64,000 nucleotides of DNA. It comes from Lentisphaerae bacterium ADurb.Bin242 (GTDB taxonomy: Bacteria > Verrucomicrobiota > Lentisphaeria > Victivallales > UBA1829). Position numbers and translations under genes: made by a program. Positions 7,544-16,099 of this stretch are shown one piece after another. Below the pieces are notes generated by a model. The model did no database searches. It had not been told where the DNA came from and saw nothing but the letters and a program-made list of their open reading frames with translations. Location of the stretch: contig MWCA01000008.1 of the NCBI GenBank assembly GCA_002069785.1, forward strand, positions 1 to 64,000, in the 5' to 3' direction. How positions within the stretch are numbered: the first letter of the stretch is position 1; each line of letters begins with the position of its first letter.

Positions 7544-10504
7544 ATGCGTGTACTTTTTTTTGTTTTTTCTCTGTCCGCCGTATTGTCGGTTTCCGCAAAG
7601 GAAATGGAACTCAAAAGCGCCGTGGATTCCAACGGCTGCCGATATAACTACGTCACCAACGATCCTTACAACGGACGCGAATACACACTTCCGAACGGAT
7701 TGAAAGTTTATCTCTCGAAAATTCCGGTCAAGCCGCGGATCACCTTCAAGCTGGCGGTCCGGGGCGGCATGGCCGATTCGCCCGCGGATGTCACGGGACT
7801 CGCGCACTATTTCGAGCACATGATGTTCAAGGGCACCTCGCGGATCGGGGCGCTGGACTTCCCCCGGGAAAAGAAATTGCTGGATCAGATCGAAAAGCTC
7901 TTCGAGGAGCGCCGCAAAACCGCCGATCCCGCGAAAAAAGCCGAGCTGTATGCACAGATCGACAAGCTTTCCGCCGAAGCCGCCAAACTGGCCTCCGCCG
8001 GAGAATACAGCCGCCTGATCGCCTCCATCGGAGGAATGGGCCTGAATGCCTTCACCGCCTCGGATATGACGGTTTACATGGTCGACATCCCCTCCCAGGA
8101 ATTGGAAAAGCTTCTCCGTCTGGAGTCCGAACGCACACAGGACCCCGTCATGCGGTTGTTCCATACCGAACTGGAGACCGTATACGAAGAGTTCAACCGC
8201 GGGCAGGACAACGATTCGCGCGTCCTGTTTGAGGAACTCTGCGCCCGGCTTTTCCCGACTCACCCGTACGGCTGGACTCCGTTCATCGGAAAGCCGGAAC
8301 ATTTGAAAAATCCCTCCATTGCCCGGATCAAGGAATTTTTCCGCCAGTATTACGTCCCCGGCAACATGGCCATTCTCCTGGCCGGGGATCTGGACTTCGA
8401 CAAGACCATCCGGCTGGTCGCCCGTTATTTCGGGCCGCTCCAGGGAGGAAACACCCCGCCCCGCATGCTTCCGAAGGAAAAGCCGCTGGAAGCCAATGCC
8501 ACTGTCCGGATCTCCGGTCCCCAGGCGGAACAGGTCCTGATCGGGTACCGTGTGGAGCCGGGCCGGAAAAACGAGCTGCTCGGGACGCTCCTCGCGGAAA
8601 TCCTCTCCAACGGAGCCGCGGGGCTGATGGACCGGGACCTTATCCGGGCGCAGAAGGTCTTGAGCGCGGAGGCGTCCTTCTACGACCGCCGCGACTATTC
8701 CATGCTTCTTCTTTCCGGGCGACCCAAACTGGGGCAGTCCCACGATGAGGTGGCGGCGCTCCTTCTCGGGGAGATCGACAAGGTGAAAAAAGGCGAATTC
8801 GAGGACTGGCTGCTCAAGGCGGTCATCGCCAACTACCGCAAAAATCTCGTCCGGGCGCGGGAAAAGCCCGACAACGCCACGTGGACCTATCTGGATTCCT
8901 TCGTCAAGGGAACGTCCTATGTCGAGAATCTCCGGACGATCGACGCCCTTGCCAAGATTCGGAAAGAGGATGTCGCCGCGTTCGCCAAGTCCCTCGGGAA
9001 TTACGTCCGGGCGGACAAGCTGACCGGCAAGCCCGGCAACCGCATCAAGGTCGACAAGCCCCCCATCACGCCCATTGTCCTCAACGCCGACAAAATGTCC
9101 CCGTATGCGAAGGATTTCACCGCGCTGCCTCCCTCGCCTCTGCCCAAGCTGGATGTGATCGACTTCAAAAAGGATTTCACCCTCCGCGACAACGGGACCA
9201 CGAAGCTGTTCTACAGCAACAAACCGTCGCCCGCGAACGATACGCTTTTCACTTTCCAGCTCATCGTGGAAGCCGGACGCGACCACGATCCCCTTCTCCC
9301 GCTGGCGATCGATTATCTCAACTATCTCGGGACGGACCGCTTTTCCGCCTCGGAACTCCGCAACGAGTTTTACAAACTCGCGCTGGGATTCTCCATCGGA
9401 TGTTCCAACGAACGCACCAGCGTCAATCTCGACGGCTTCGGCGACAAGATGACCGACGGGCTGGAACTGGTGAAGCATTTCCTCTCGAACGTCAAGCCGG
9501 ACGAAAATGCCTGGAATGGATATCTGAACCGCGTGCTCAAAGCCCGCGCCGACGCCAAGAAGAATCCTTCCTCCGTTTTCCAGGCGCTCAATAACTATGT
9601 CGCCTACGGGGCCGATCCGGAAAACAATCCTGTCCTTTATGCCAATTCCATTTCGGAGGAGCAGCTCCGCAAGCTCAAAGCCGCCGATCTGGTTGAACTC
9701 GCGAAAAAATACCTGGGACAAGGCTTCACGCCCAAACTGTATGCGTATGCCGGACCCGCTTCCATTGACAAAGTCAACGAAACCGTTCAACAGGCCCTTG
9801 GAACAAACCCGATTTTGGCGTCCGCAAAAAATTTCATTCCCCCGAAACATGAGTTCAAACAGCTTCCCACGGAACAGCCCCGCGTCTTCCTGATTCCCTA
9901 CGACTCCGCACAGCTGATGATCGGGCTTCGCACCCGCGCCTCCCTGTTCGATCTGGTCAACACCCCGAAGATCATGCTTTTCAACCAGTATTTCGGAGCG
10001 GGCGGCCTGGACAATGTGGTGTTTCAGGAAATCCGCGAATCCCGCAGTCTCGCCTATAACGCCTACGCCTATTACTCGGACGCCTTCGAGAAAGGGAAAT
10101 ACGACGTGTTCATCGGCTTCATCGGCACGCAGCCCGATAAGTTTTTCGAGGCCACGGAAGCCATGCGGACGATTTTCCATGAAGTTCCCATCTATCCGCA
10201 GAAGATCGAACTTGCCAAACAGCAGGTCATGAAAGGGATGTGCGCGGAAAAACGCTACGGGAATCTGGTCGGCGCCTGGCTGAATGCGCAGAAGATCGGA
10301 ATCGACTACGACTGGCGCGCCGACGCCTTCCGGGAATTGAGCACCCTCACGGCAAAAGACGTGGAGGAGTTCGCGAAAAAGGAAATCTCCTCCCGGAAAT
10401 ACGATCTGTTCATCCTCGGACCGATCGAGAAAATCGACCGCGGCAAGCTGGAGAAGTACGGTCCCGTGACCGAACTCAAGACCGAACAGGTCTTCGGCTA
10501 TTGA
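7544..10504 (+). CDS. Secreted M16-family zinc metallopeptidase (insulinase/pitrilysin-like)
   Basis: This 986-residue exported peptidase has a signal peptide (MRVLFFVFSLSAVLSVSA) and the inverted zinc motif HxxEH in GLAHYFEHMMFKG (H88, E91, H92), with the distal Glu ligand in ELETVYEEFNRG. It contains two M16 halves: an active N-terminal half and an inactive C-terminal half, near 840-880, with RESRSLAYNAYAYYS. A charged helical insertion (residues about 108-150, IEKLFEERRKTADPAKKAEL) lies between the zinc helix and the rest of the first half. ATG 7544 has AAGGA at 8 nt spacing; an in-frame ATG at 7514 would put charged residues before the signal peptide. It likely degrades peptides in the periplasm. 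It is convergent with the kinase at 10534, sharing a palindromic terminator. Confidence 0.92.
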   Translation: MRVLFFVFSLSAVLSVSAKEMELKSAVDSNGCRYNYVTNDPYNGREYTLPNGLKVYLSKIPVKPRITFKLAVRGGMADSPADVTGLAHYFEHMMFKGTSRIGALDFPREKKLLDQIEKLFEERRKTADPAKKAELYAQIDKLSAEAAKLASAGEYSRLIASIGGMGLNAFTASDMTVYMVDIPSQELEKLLRLESERTQDPVMRLFHTELETVYEEFNRGQDNDSRVLFEELCARLFPTHPYGWTPFIGKPEHLKNPSIARIKEFFRQYYVPGNMAILLAGDLDFDKTIRLVARYFGPLQGGNTPPRMLPKEKPLEANATVRISGPQAEQVLIGYRVEPGRKNELLGTLLAEILSNGAAGLMDRDLIRAQKVLSAEASFYDRRDYSMLLLSGRPKLGQSHDEVAALLLGEIDKVKKGEFEDWLLKAVIANYRKNLVRAREKPDNATWTYLDSFVKGTSYVENLRTIDALAKIRKEDVAAFAKSLGNYVRADKLTGKPGNRIKVDKPPITPIVLNADKMSPYAKDFTALPPSPLPKLDVIDFKKDFTLRDNGTTKLFYSNKPSPANDTLFTFQLIVEAGRDHDPLLPLAIDYLNYLGTDRFSASELRNEFYKLALGFSIGCSNERTSVNLDGFGDKMTDGLELVKHFLSNVKPDENAWNGYLNRVLKARADAKKNPSSVFQALNNYVAYGADPENNPVLYANSISEEQLRKLKAADLVELAKKYLGQGFTPKLYAYAGPASIDKVNETVQQALGTNPILASAKNFIPPKHEFKQLPTEQPRVFLIPYDSAQLMIGLRTRASLFDLVNTPKIMLFNQYFGAGGLDNVVFQEIRESRSLAYNAYAYYSDAFEKGKYDVFIGFIGTQPDKFFEATEAMRTIFHEVPIYPQKIELAKQQVMKGMCAEKRYGNLVGAWLNAQKIGIDYDWRADAFRELSTLTAKDVEEFAKKEISSRKYDLFILGPIEKIDRGKLEKYGPVTELKTEQVFGY

Positions 10505-10511
10505 AGGAAAG

Positions 10512-10535
10512 AAAGGACGGGAGCTCCCGTCCTTT
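10512..10535. terminator. Perfect 24-nt palindrome, bidirectional terminator candidate
   Basis: AAAGGACGGGAG at 10512-10523 is followed directly by its exact complement at 10524-10535. It lies 8 nt after the M16 stop and overlaps the first two bases of the TAA of the convergent kinase gene, so one element could end both transcripts. Confidence 0.6.
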
Positions 10536-12714
10536 ACGCCTGCTGTTCTTCCTCCGCCGTGTATTTCCGGAGCATCTGTGAAAGCTGGGGCACGGAATAG
10601 GGTTTCTTCACAAAGTCCGTGAATCCGGCTTCATGCAGCCGGGCCGCGTCATCGTCGAATTCGGAATTGACCATGACCACGGCTTTGGCGTCGGGATCCA
10701 TCTCCTTGAGGTGGGTGCAGATGTCGATGTTCCGGAAATGTCCGGAATTGATGTTCACCAGGACGCATTTGATATTGCTCATATTCTGCGCATAGATGTC
10801 CAGCGCCTCGAAGCCGTTGTCGGTATCGACCACGGTATAGCCGAGTTTTTCCAGAAGCTTCTTGGTGATCTTGCGCATGAAGATGTCGTCATTGACAAAC
10901 AGGATGACTCCATGGCCGGGAACGATTTCCGAGTCGTCCGCGTCCAACGAGGCGTTCGCCGAGGTCGCGGTATTGTCGACGCCCGCCAGTTCCGGAACGT
11001 AGATTTTGAACACGGAGCCACGGCCCGGAGTGGAGTTCACGTCAATGAATCCGCCGAGATCGTTGATCACGTTGATGGCCACGCTCAGGCCGAGCCCCTT
11101 GTGAACCGTATTGTCCTTCGTCGTGAAGAAGGGGTCGTAAATATTCTTCTGGATTTCAAGCGGAATTCCGACGCCCGTATCCGAAATCAGGATGACCCAG
11201 TAGGCGGGTTCCTTGATGGCGTGGCGGAACCGCATGATCTTGTCGCAGACGATCTTCTCCCCGGCGATCTTCTCGACGGAAACGGAAATGATCCCGCCCC
11301 GGGGAGTTCCCTCCGGACGCATTTCCGTAACGGCCTCCGCCGCGTTGTTGAGGAGACAGAAGAACGTGCGGGAAAGGGCGATGGGATCGGCCAGAATCCA
11401 TGACTTGAGTTCATTCAGGGACACTTCGATGTTGATGGAGGAATCGAACGTGCGCAGGCAGATGCGCAGCACATACATGACCATCTCGTTGAGGTCGATC
11501 TGGATTTTGTTCAACTCCCCTTTCTGGAGGGTGGACGCGTATTTCTGGGGAACCATGCTGATCTGGGCGAGAGCATTGTTCAGGTAGGCGGTGAAGGGGA
11601 TCATCTCTTCGGAAAGACCGTGATCCGTGGCCATTGCATTCAGGGCCTCGATGGTCTGGCCGACATGGGCGTTCAGATTGGCGGAATCCCGCACCACGTT
11701 GTCCATGGCGGTGCTGACCAGCTGGGTGGAGCGCTCCCGGACGCCGTGATCTTCCTCCGTGCTGAAGGAAGTGACGTCATCCATTTTGATCAGGAGTTCG
11801 GCATAGTCTTTTTGGTAGGAGGACGAGATCAGCGGAACGCAGAGGATGTCGACAATCCGCATGGGGCCTTTATTCACATGCATCCGCTCATGATATTTGT
11901 AGTGCCGTTTGAGGGAGTAGAAAACCGTGTCGAAAAAGTCCTTGAACTGGGTGAAAACCGGGATCAGTTCATACATATTCTTTCCGAAAACGTCTTCCTC
12001 CTGGAGTTCGAAGTACCGGGTCGCGTTGCTGTTCCAGGAACGGATGAAACCGCTGTTGTCGATCGTGATGAGGATGGAGTCCAGGCCCTGCATGATGGCG
12101 TGGAAGTTGGCGTTGTCGGCATGGAGACGCTCCGCCTTGGTCTTGAAATTGCGGTCATTCATGTAGATCACGAAGAAAATACTGGCAAATGCCACGAAGT
12201 TGCCGATCAGGAGGACGGCATAAACAAAGCCCACCAGGCTCATTTCGTTTCGGATCAGGGCGCTGTGTTCCGTCTCCAGGGCGTCAATCTTGTCAATGGC
12301 GTTCTGAACCAGGCGGTTGCAGTCGTTGAGCGATTGTTTTCTTTTTTTCGGATCGGATTGGGCATAGGTGTCGGAAGCCAGATTCCGGAACTTGTCGATT
12401 TCCGGTTCCAAATTCAGGTTGGTCTGTATTTTTCGGATTTGTTCGGCATTTTTCTGCGCCTTGTCCAGATGCGGCCAGACATCCTGCTCCAGTTTTTTGT
12501 TTTTTCCGTCTTCCACGATCTCCTTCAGGATGGCGAAAGCGGTGTTGAATTCCGTCCGGAAGTCTTTCGAGGTTCCCGCGAGGTTCGCATAGGATTCGCC
12601 CATCCCGACGATGATGCGGTAAGCGTAAATGTTCATTCCGGTGATCAGGAAGAAAACGACCCCTACCAGAATGTAGAGAACCGTCATATTGATTAAAAAA
12701 GTATTTTTTTTCAC
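10534..12714 (-). CDS. Membrane hybrid histidine kinase with degenerate H-box and receiver
   Basis: This 726-residue inner-membrane sensor has TM1 at about 8-30, a helical periplasmic domain, TM2 at about 158-182, a PAS domain at about 205-310 (LDSILITIDNSGFIRSWN), an ATPase domain with N-box LLNNAAEAV (about 455), ISDTGVGIP and GLGLSVAINV, and a C-terminal receiver (about 605-720). The usual H-[ED] phosphoacceptor motif is absent; the only candidate is AHVGQTIEAL. In the receiver the phosphoacceptor Asp is Asn (N654 in VLVNINS), and the acidic pair reads VNDD. The Lys in VKKPYS is kept. ATP binding looks intact but phosphotransfer does not. The start is GTG with AGGA about 9 nt upstream. Confidence 0.88.
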   Translation of the reverse strand: MKKNTFLINMTVLYILVGVVFFLITGMNIYAYRIIVGMGESYANLAGTSKDFRTEFNTAFAILKEIVEDGKNKKLEQDVWPHLDKAQKNAEQIRKIQTNLNLEPEIDKFRNLASDTYAQSDPKKRKQSLNDCNRLVQNAIDKIDALETEHSALIRNEMSLVGFVYAVLLIGNFVAFASIFFVIYMNDRNFKTKAERLHADNANFHAIMQGLDSILITIDNSGFIRSWNSNATRYFELQEEDVFGKNMYELIPVFTQFKDFFDTVFYSLKRHYKYHERMHVNKGPMRIVDILCVPLISSSYQKDYAELLIKMDDVTSFSTEEDHGVRERSTQLVSTAMDNVVRDSANLNAHVGQTIEALNAMATDHGLSEEMIPFTAYLNNALAQISMVPQKYASTLQKGELNKIQIDLNEMVMYVLRICLRTFDSSINIEVSLNELKSWILADPIALSRTFFCLLNNAAEAVTEMRPEGTPRGGIISVSVEKIAGEKIVCDKIMRFRHAIKEPAYWVILISDTGVGIPLEIQKNIYDPFFTTKDNTVHKGLGLSVAINVINDLGGFIDVNSTPGRGSVFKIYVPELAGVDNTATSANASLDADDSEIVPGHGVILFVNDDIFMRKITKKLLEKLGYTVVDTDNGFEALDIYAQNMSNIKCVLVNINSGHFRNIDICTHLKEMDPDAKAVVMVNSEFDDDAARLHEAGFTDFVKKPYSVPQLSQMLRKYTAEEEQQA

Positions 12715-12772
12715 AACGATTTTTCCTTCCTGTGCGGCATGAAATATATTTTAGCCACAATCATATAAAGAT

Positions 12773-12801
12773 AATATAAGTTTAACATGTACGATTTGCA
12801 A
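12773..12801 (-). promoter_or_regulatory. Predicted promoter of the hybrid kinase
   Basis: The minus strand reads TTGCAA (12801-12796), a 17-nt spacer and TATATT (12778-12773), about 58 nt before the GTG start at 12714. Confidence 0.5.
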
Positions 12802-12859
12802 CTCCGAAAGGAAAAACATCGGTTTTTTTTCAGAAACGCGGATAGAATCAGAAAACCTC

Positions 12860-13321
12860 CTAATATACGGAATTCTTGGCGGAAACGCCCGAAAAATCAT
12901 TCATCCACTGAATCGCAATCTCGCGGTCGACATTCAGGACCTGGAGAATGTCGTTTTTGGAGATGATCCCTCCGATCTGCTTGCCGACAATCACGGGAAG
13001 ATGTCCGACCGTGTGACGCACCATCACGTTCATCACATACTCCACGTCGTCTTCCTCGCTGGCAACAATCATCTGCCGGGTCATGAAGTCCGACACCGGA
13101 ACGATGCCGAGGTCGATGTTTTCCATACTCATGGCGCGCACCAGGTCCGAGTGGGTGATGATCCCGACGTATTTCACCGGCGTGTCCTCGCAGTCCGTCA
13201 CCATCAGTGCGGAACAGTTGAACGCAATCATCTTCCTGGCGGCTTCGCGCAGCGCCTTTGTGCGGCAGACAGCATACACGGTATTGATCCGACGGTCATC
13301 GAGAACTTTTTTCAGTTTCAT
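12860..13321 (-). CDS. CBS-domain pair protein
   Basis: This 153-residue cytosolic protein is made of two CBS motifs. The first is around residues 8-70 (NTVYAVCRTKALREAARKMI... VGIITHSDLVRAMS). The second is around 78-140 (DFMTRQMIVASEEDDVEYVMNVMVRHTVGHLPVIVGKQIGGIISKNDILQVL). Such stand-alone Bateman modules bind adenosine nucleotides and regulate partner proteins; the partner is not evident here. ATG 13321 with GAGGGG upstream is preferred over a start at 13360, which would lie inside a terminator hairpin. It is one of few genes here ending in TAG. A strong terminator lies only 28 nt upstream of its start, so its transcription depends on read-through or an overlapping promoter. Confidence 0.9.
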   Translation of the reverse strand: MKLKKVLDDRRINTVYAVCRTKALREAARKMIAFNCSALMVTDCEDTPVKYVGIITHSDLVRAMSMENIDLGIVPVSDFMTRQMIVASEEDDVEYVMNVMVRHTVGHLPVIVGKQIGGIISKNDILQVLNVDREIAIQWMNDFSGVSAKNSVY

Positions 13322-13348
13322 TCTGTCACCCCTCGCTGTTTTTTCAGG

Positions 13349-13382
13349 AAAAAAAAACACCGGAATTTTTGGATTCCGGCGT
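13349..13382 (-). terminator. Rho-independent terminator after the Pal-like gene
   Basis: On the minus strand a 10-bp stem (ACGCCGGAAT with ATTCCGGTGT, one G-U pair) with a 6-nt loop is followed by nine T residues. It begins 15 nt after the lipoprotein stop and ends 28 nt before the CBS gene start. Confidence 0.85.
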
Positions 13383-13396
13383 TTCTTATGAATGTT

Positions 13397-13999
13397 TTAT
13401 TTCAGGAGTTTGACGGGAATAAAATCATCCCGGCGGTTCTGCCGGTACGCGTCTTCCGTGTCGCCTGCCGCCACAGGCTTTTCTTTCCCGTAGCTGATCG
13501 TCTTCATCCGGGAGGCTTCGATTCCGGAGGCCTGGAGGTATTCCTGGGCGGAGATGGCGCGGCGTTCGCCGAGGGCGCGGTTGTACTCCTCGCTTCCGCG
13601 GTTGTCGCAGTTGCCTTCGATCACGACACCGGCGTCTTTCCGGGAGTGGAGGAACTTCGCCACTTCATCCAGCTTGGCATATTCCGTGGTCAGAATATTG
13701 GACTGGTCGAACTTGAAGTAGACCGGCTGGAACGTGACATCCTTGATCACGGTTCCAAAACCGTCATACGTGTTGCCAAGCCCGGTGCCTTCCTTGTAAT
13801 CCGAGGGATGGTTGGAATTCGCGTTGAAGTCCGCCTTCCCCGCGGCGCTGCCGTGTTTCTGTCCGGTTTTGTTGATCGGACGATAGAACTCGTCTTTCGG
13901 TTCGTCTCCGCTTTCAAACCAGGAGCAGCCCGTTGCCGATGCAAGGACCGAAAGAGTGACTGCAAATACACTCATTCTGTAAAATCTGTTTTTCATCAT
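13397..13999 (-). CDS. pal: Pal/OmpA-like peptidoglycan-associated lipoprotein
   Basis: This protein of about 200 residues has a lipoprotein signal (VTLSVLASATGC, Cys near residue 25) and a C-terminal OmpA-like domain with the peptidoglycan-binding pattern GNCDNRGSEEYNRALGERRA and a C-terminal RQNRRDD. It should anchor in the outer membrane and bind diaminopimelate in peptidoglycan, as Pal does in the Tol-Pal system. No tol genes are in this window. Three consecutive ATG codons (14002, 13999, 13996) follow an AAAGGA site; the middle one has the best spacing (7 nt). The linker between lipid anchor and OmpA domain is longer than in E. coli Pal. Confidence 0.88.
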   Translation of the reverse strand: MMKNRFYRMSVFAVTLSVLASATGCSWFESGDEPKDEFYRPINKTGQKHGSAAGKADFNANSNHPSDYKEGTGLGNTYDGFGTVIKDVTFQPVYFKFDQSNILTTEYAKLDEVAKFLHSRKDAGVVIEGNCDNRGSEEYNRALGERRAISAQEYLQASGIEASRMKTISYGKEKPVAAGDTEDAYRQNRRDDFIPVKLLK

Positions 14000-14037
14000 C
14001 ATAAAATCCTTTCCGCAGTTTTTTTTGCTTTCCTATC

Positions 14038-14065
14038 AAATTACACTTTTTTTTGAAAAAATCAA
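14038..14065 (-). promoter_or_regulatory. Predicted promoter of the Pal-like gene
   Basis: The minus strand reads TTGATT (14065-14060), a 16-nt spacer and TAATTT (14043-14038), about 40 nt before the start codons. Confidence 0.45.
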
Positions 14066-14076
14066 TAGTAATTAAA

Positions 14077-14105
14077 TTGACAGTTGCCGCTTTTACAAGT
14101 AGATT
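14077..14105 (+). promoter_or_regulatory. Predicted promoter of ilvE
   Basis: A consensus -35 TTGACA (14077-14082), a 17-nt spacer and TAGATT (14100-14105) precede ilvE by about 75 nt. The leader contains a short hairpin (CAGGGT around 14127) followed by a T run at 14152-14158. It could act as a weak attenuator but is not convincing. Confidence 0.6.
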
Positions 14106-14180
14106 TCTCAAAAAACAAACAAAAAACAGGGTTGAGACCCCCTGGCAAACGTTTTTTTATCAGATTGGAGTTGGCAAGAA

Positions 14181-15218
14181 ATGGCTTCTCAAGAGGAACT
14201 GAAGAAAATCCGGGATGATATTGACTGGGCAAATCTCGGATTCAGCTACATGCCCGTCAAAACCCACATCCGCGCTTCCTACCGCAACGGCGCATGGAAC
14301 AAAGGCGAACTTCTCCCCGACCCCACCATCACCATGTCGATCGCGGCGACCTGTCTCCATTACGGACAGGCCGCTTTCGAAGGACTCAAGGCGTTCCGCT
14401 GCAAGGACGGCGCCGTCCGCGTGTTCCGCCCCGATGAAAACGCAAACCGCCTCAACCTCTCCGCCTCGCGCCTTCTGGGGCCGGCCTTCTCCGTGGAGTT
14501 CTTCAATGATCTTGTCCGCCGGGTGGTCCTCGACAACATCGAATACGTGCCTCCCTACGGCTCCGGCGGCTCCCTCTACATCCGCCCTCTCTACATCGGA
14601 GTGGGACCCCAGATCGGCGTCGCCCCCAGTTCAGACTACGATCTGCTGATCATGGTGATGCCCGTCGGTCCCTATTACAAGGGCGGGATGAAGCCTGTCC
14701 GCGCCCTGGTGATCGAAGACTACGACCGCGCGGCTCCGCTGGGCACCGGAACCATCAAACTGGGCGGAAATTACGGCGCCAGCCTCAAACCGGCGAAAAT
14801 CGCCAAGGAAAAGGGATTTCCCATCCCGCTGTTCATGGACCCCAAGACCCACCAGTACGTGGACGAGTTCGGAACCAGCAACTTCTTCGGGATCACAAAA
14901 AAAGGCGTCTACGCCACGCCGGACTCTCCTTCCATTCTCGGCAGCGTCACCAACAAATCCCTTCAGCAGATCGCGGAAGACCTGGGAATGAAGGTGGAAC
15001 GCCGGCATATTCACCGGAATGAACTGGGCGATTTCGCCGAAGTCGGCGCCTGCGGAACCGCGGTGGTGATCACCCCGGTCTCCGAGATCGTGACGGTGGA
15101 AAAGACCTATTTCTACGGCGAAACCTGCGGTCCGACGCTCAAGAAATTGTACAACCACATGACCGGAATCCAGTACGGCGAACTCCCGGACACCCATCAC
15201 TGGCTGTTTGAAATCTGA
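14181..15218 (+). CDS. ilvE: Branched-chain amino acid aminotransferase
   Basis: This 345-residue fold-type IV PLP enzyme catalyses the last step of Ile, Leu and Val synthesis and the first step of their breakdown, with 2-oxoglutarate/glutamate as amino partner. The sequence shows LHYGQAAFEGLKAFR, IRPLYIGVGPQIG, the PLP Lys in TIKLGGNYGASL (K193), VDEFGTSNFFG and a late GACGTAVVITPV. This pattern fits the longer, eukaryote-like class II BCAT subgroup. Length is normal. GGAG lies about 10 nt before the ATG. It stands alone between its own promoter and a good terminator. Confidence 0.95.
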   Translation: MASQEELKKIRDDIDWANLGFSYMPVKTHIRASYRNGAWNKGELLPDPTITMSIAATCLHYGQAAFEGLKAFRCKDGAVRVFRPDENANRLNLSASRLLGPAFSVEFFNDLVRRVVLDNIEYVPPYGSGGSLYIRPLYIGVGPQIGVAPSSDYDLLIMVMPVGPYYKGGMKPVRALVIEDYDRAAPLGTGTIKLGGNYGASLKPAKIAKEKGFPIPLFMDPKTHQYVDEFGTSNFFGITKKGVYATPDSPSILGSVTNKSLQQIAEDLGMKVERRHIHRNELGDFAEVGACGTAVVITPVSEIVTVEKTYFYGETCGPTLKKLYNHMTGIQYGELPDTHHWLFEI

Positions 15219-15242
15219 CATCCCTCCCGGAACAAACCGAGA

Positions 15243-15271
15243 CTTTTCCCGGACGCCCGGGAAAGGTTTTT
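15243..15271 (+). terminator. Rho-independent terminator of ilvE
   Basis: A 10-bp stem (CTTTTCCCGG / CCGGGAAAGG, loop ACGC, one G-U pair) is followed by TTTTT, 25 nt after the ilvE stop. The 3' arm CCGGGAAAGG recurs in the terminator at 20385-20419. Confidence 0.85.
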
Positions 15272-15420
15272 CATGACCTTCGGGGAAATCCCGGAGAAAC
15301 TTCCTTGGAGAGCGGACGCCGGTAATTTCTGCGGCATGGGCAACGATCCCGTTTTCACCGGCTTCGTATTTTTCAAACGTGCTTCGTTTCCTCCGGACGC
15401 GATTCCCGCGGGAACTCTTC

Positions 15421-16062
15421 TCAATTCGGCTGAAAGTCGGTGTCCGTGAATATCCGCGGATTGTCCGACAGGACATGTCCGTCCACGAAACTGACGTTGA
15501 CGGAGTTCACATGCGTCGCCTTGGCTTCATTGTTGATGGCAATGAAGGTGTGTCCCGGCAGATACCGGGCCATACTGATGATCGCATAGATATACGGCCC
15601 CATCGACGGAGAGATTCTTACATTGCCGTCCACGATCTGCAAAACTTTCGACGTTCCCCGCGAAACCGCATTGAGTTTCACAAAAACAGCCGCTTGCCCG
15701 AGAAGTGAATTGTAGGAATAATTGTTGACGGTGCCAGTTACCGCAGAGTAAGGATAATCTGTAAGCGGCTGTGCCGGACAGTGAAGCGCCTTGTTGGTTT
15801 TCATGATGTATCCGTTATTTACCAGAATCCGCCACCAGGGATAGGCCCCGGAGTTGAGGGCCTGAAGCAGATAGTCTCCATAGTCCGAAGAATAAAATCC
15901 GGTGTAGATCCCGAGCTGCTTGAGGTTATTTGCACAGGAAATCCTTTGAGCCGACTGTCTGGCCCGGTTCAATGCCGGCAGCAGCAAAGACGCCAGAATG
16001 GCAATGATCGAAATTACGATGAGGAGCTCTATGAGAGTAAATTGTTTCTTTTCCGGGTTCAT
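15421..16062 (-). CDS. Prepilin-type pseudopilin with H-X9-DG motif
   Basis: This 213-residue pilin-like protein has the methylation signature [21 protein letters not shown] at residues 5-25 and the C-terminal H-X9-DG pattern [13 protein letters not shown]. The residue before the cleavage point is Gln, not Gly. ATG 16062 has AAGGAG 7 nt upstream; longer in-frame versions would overlap the glycosidase gene. It is the last gene of an operon regulator-glycosidase-pseudopilin (20199 down to 15421) and follows the glycosidase stop by 37 nt. Its location suggests it assembles with a general secretion apparatus encoded elsewhere and serves the upstream enzyme. Confidence 0.88.
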   Translation of the reverse strand: MNPEKKQFTLIELLIVISIIAILASLLLPALNRARQSAQRISCANNLKQLGIYTGFYSSDYGDYLLQALNSGAYPWWRILVNNGYIMKTNKALHCPAQPLTDYPYSAVTGTVNNYSYNSLLGQAAVFVKLNAVSRGTSKVLQIVDGNVRISPSMGPYIYAIISMARYLPGHTFIAINNEAKATHVNSVNVSFVDGHVLSDNPRIFTDTDFQPN

Positions 16063-16099
16063 GTTATTTCTCCTTCGAGGTTGATTGTTTTCGGGACAT

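Noticed and set aside
14112..14180. Attenuator or branched-chain amino acid leader peptide before ilvE
   Set aside because: No short frame rich in Ile/Val/Leu codons; the hairpin is short and separated from the T run by about 8 nt.
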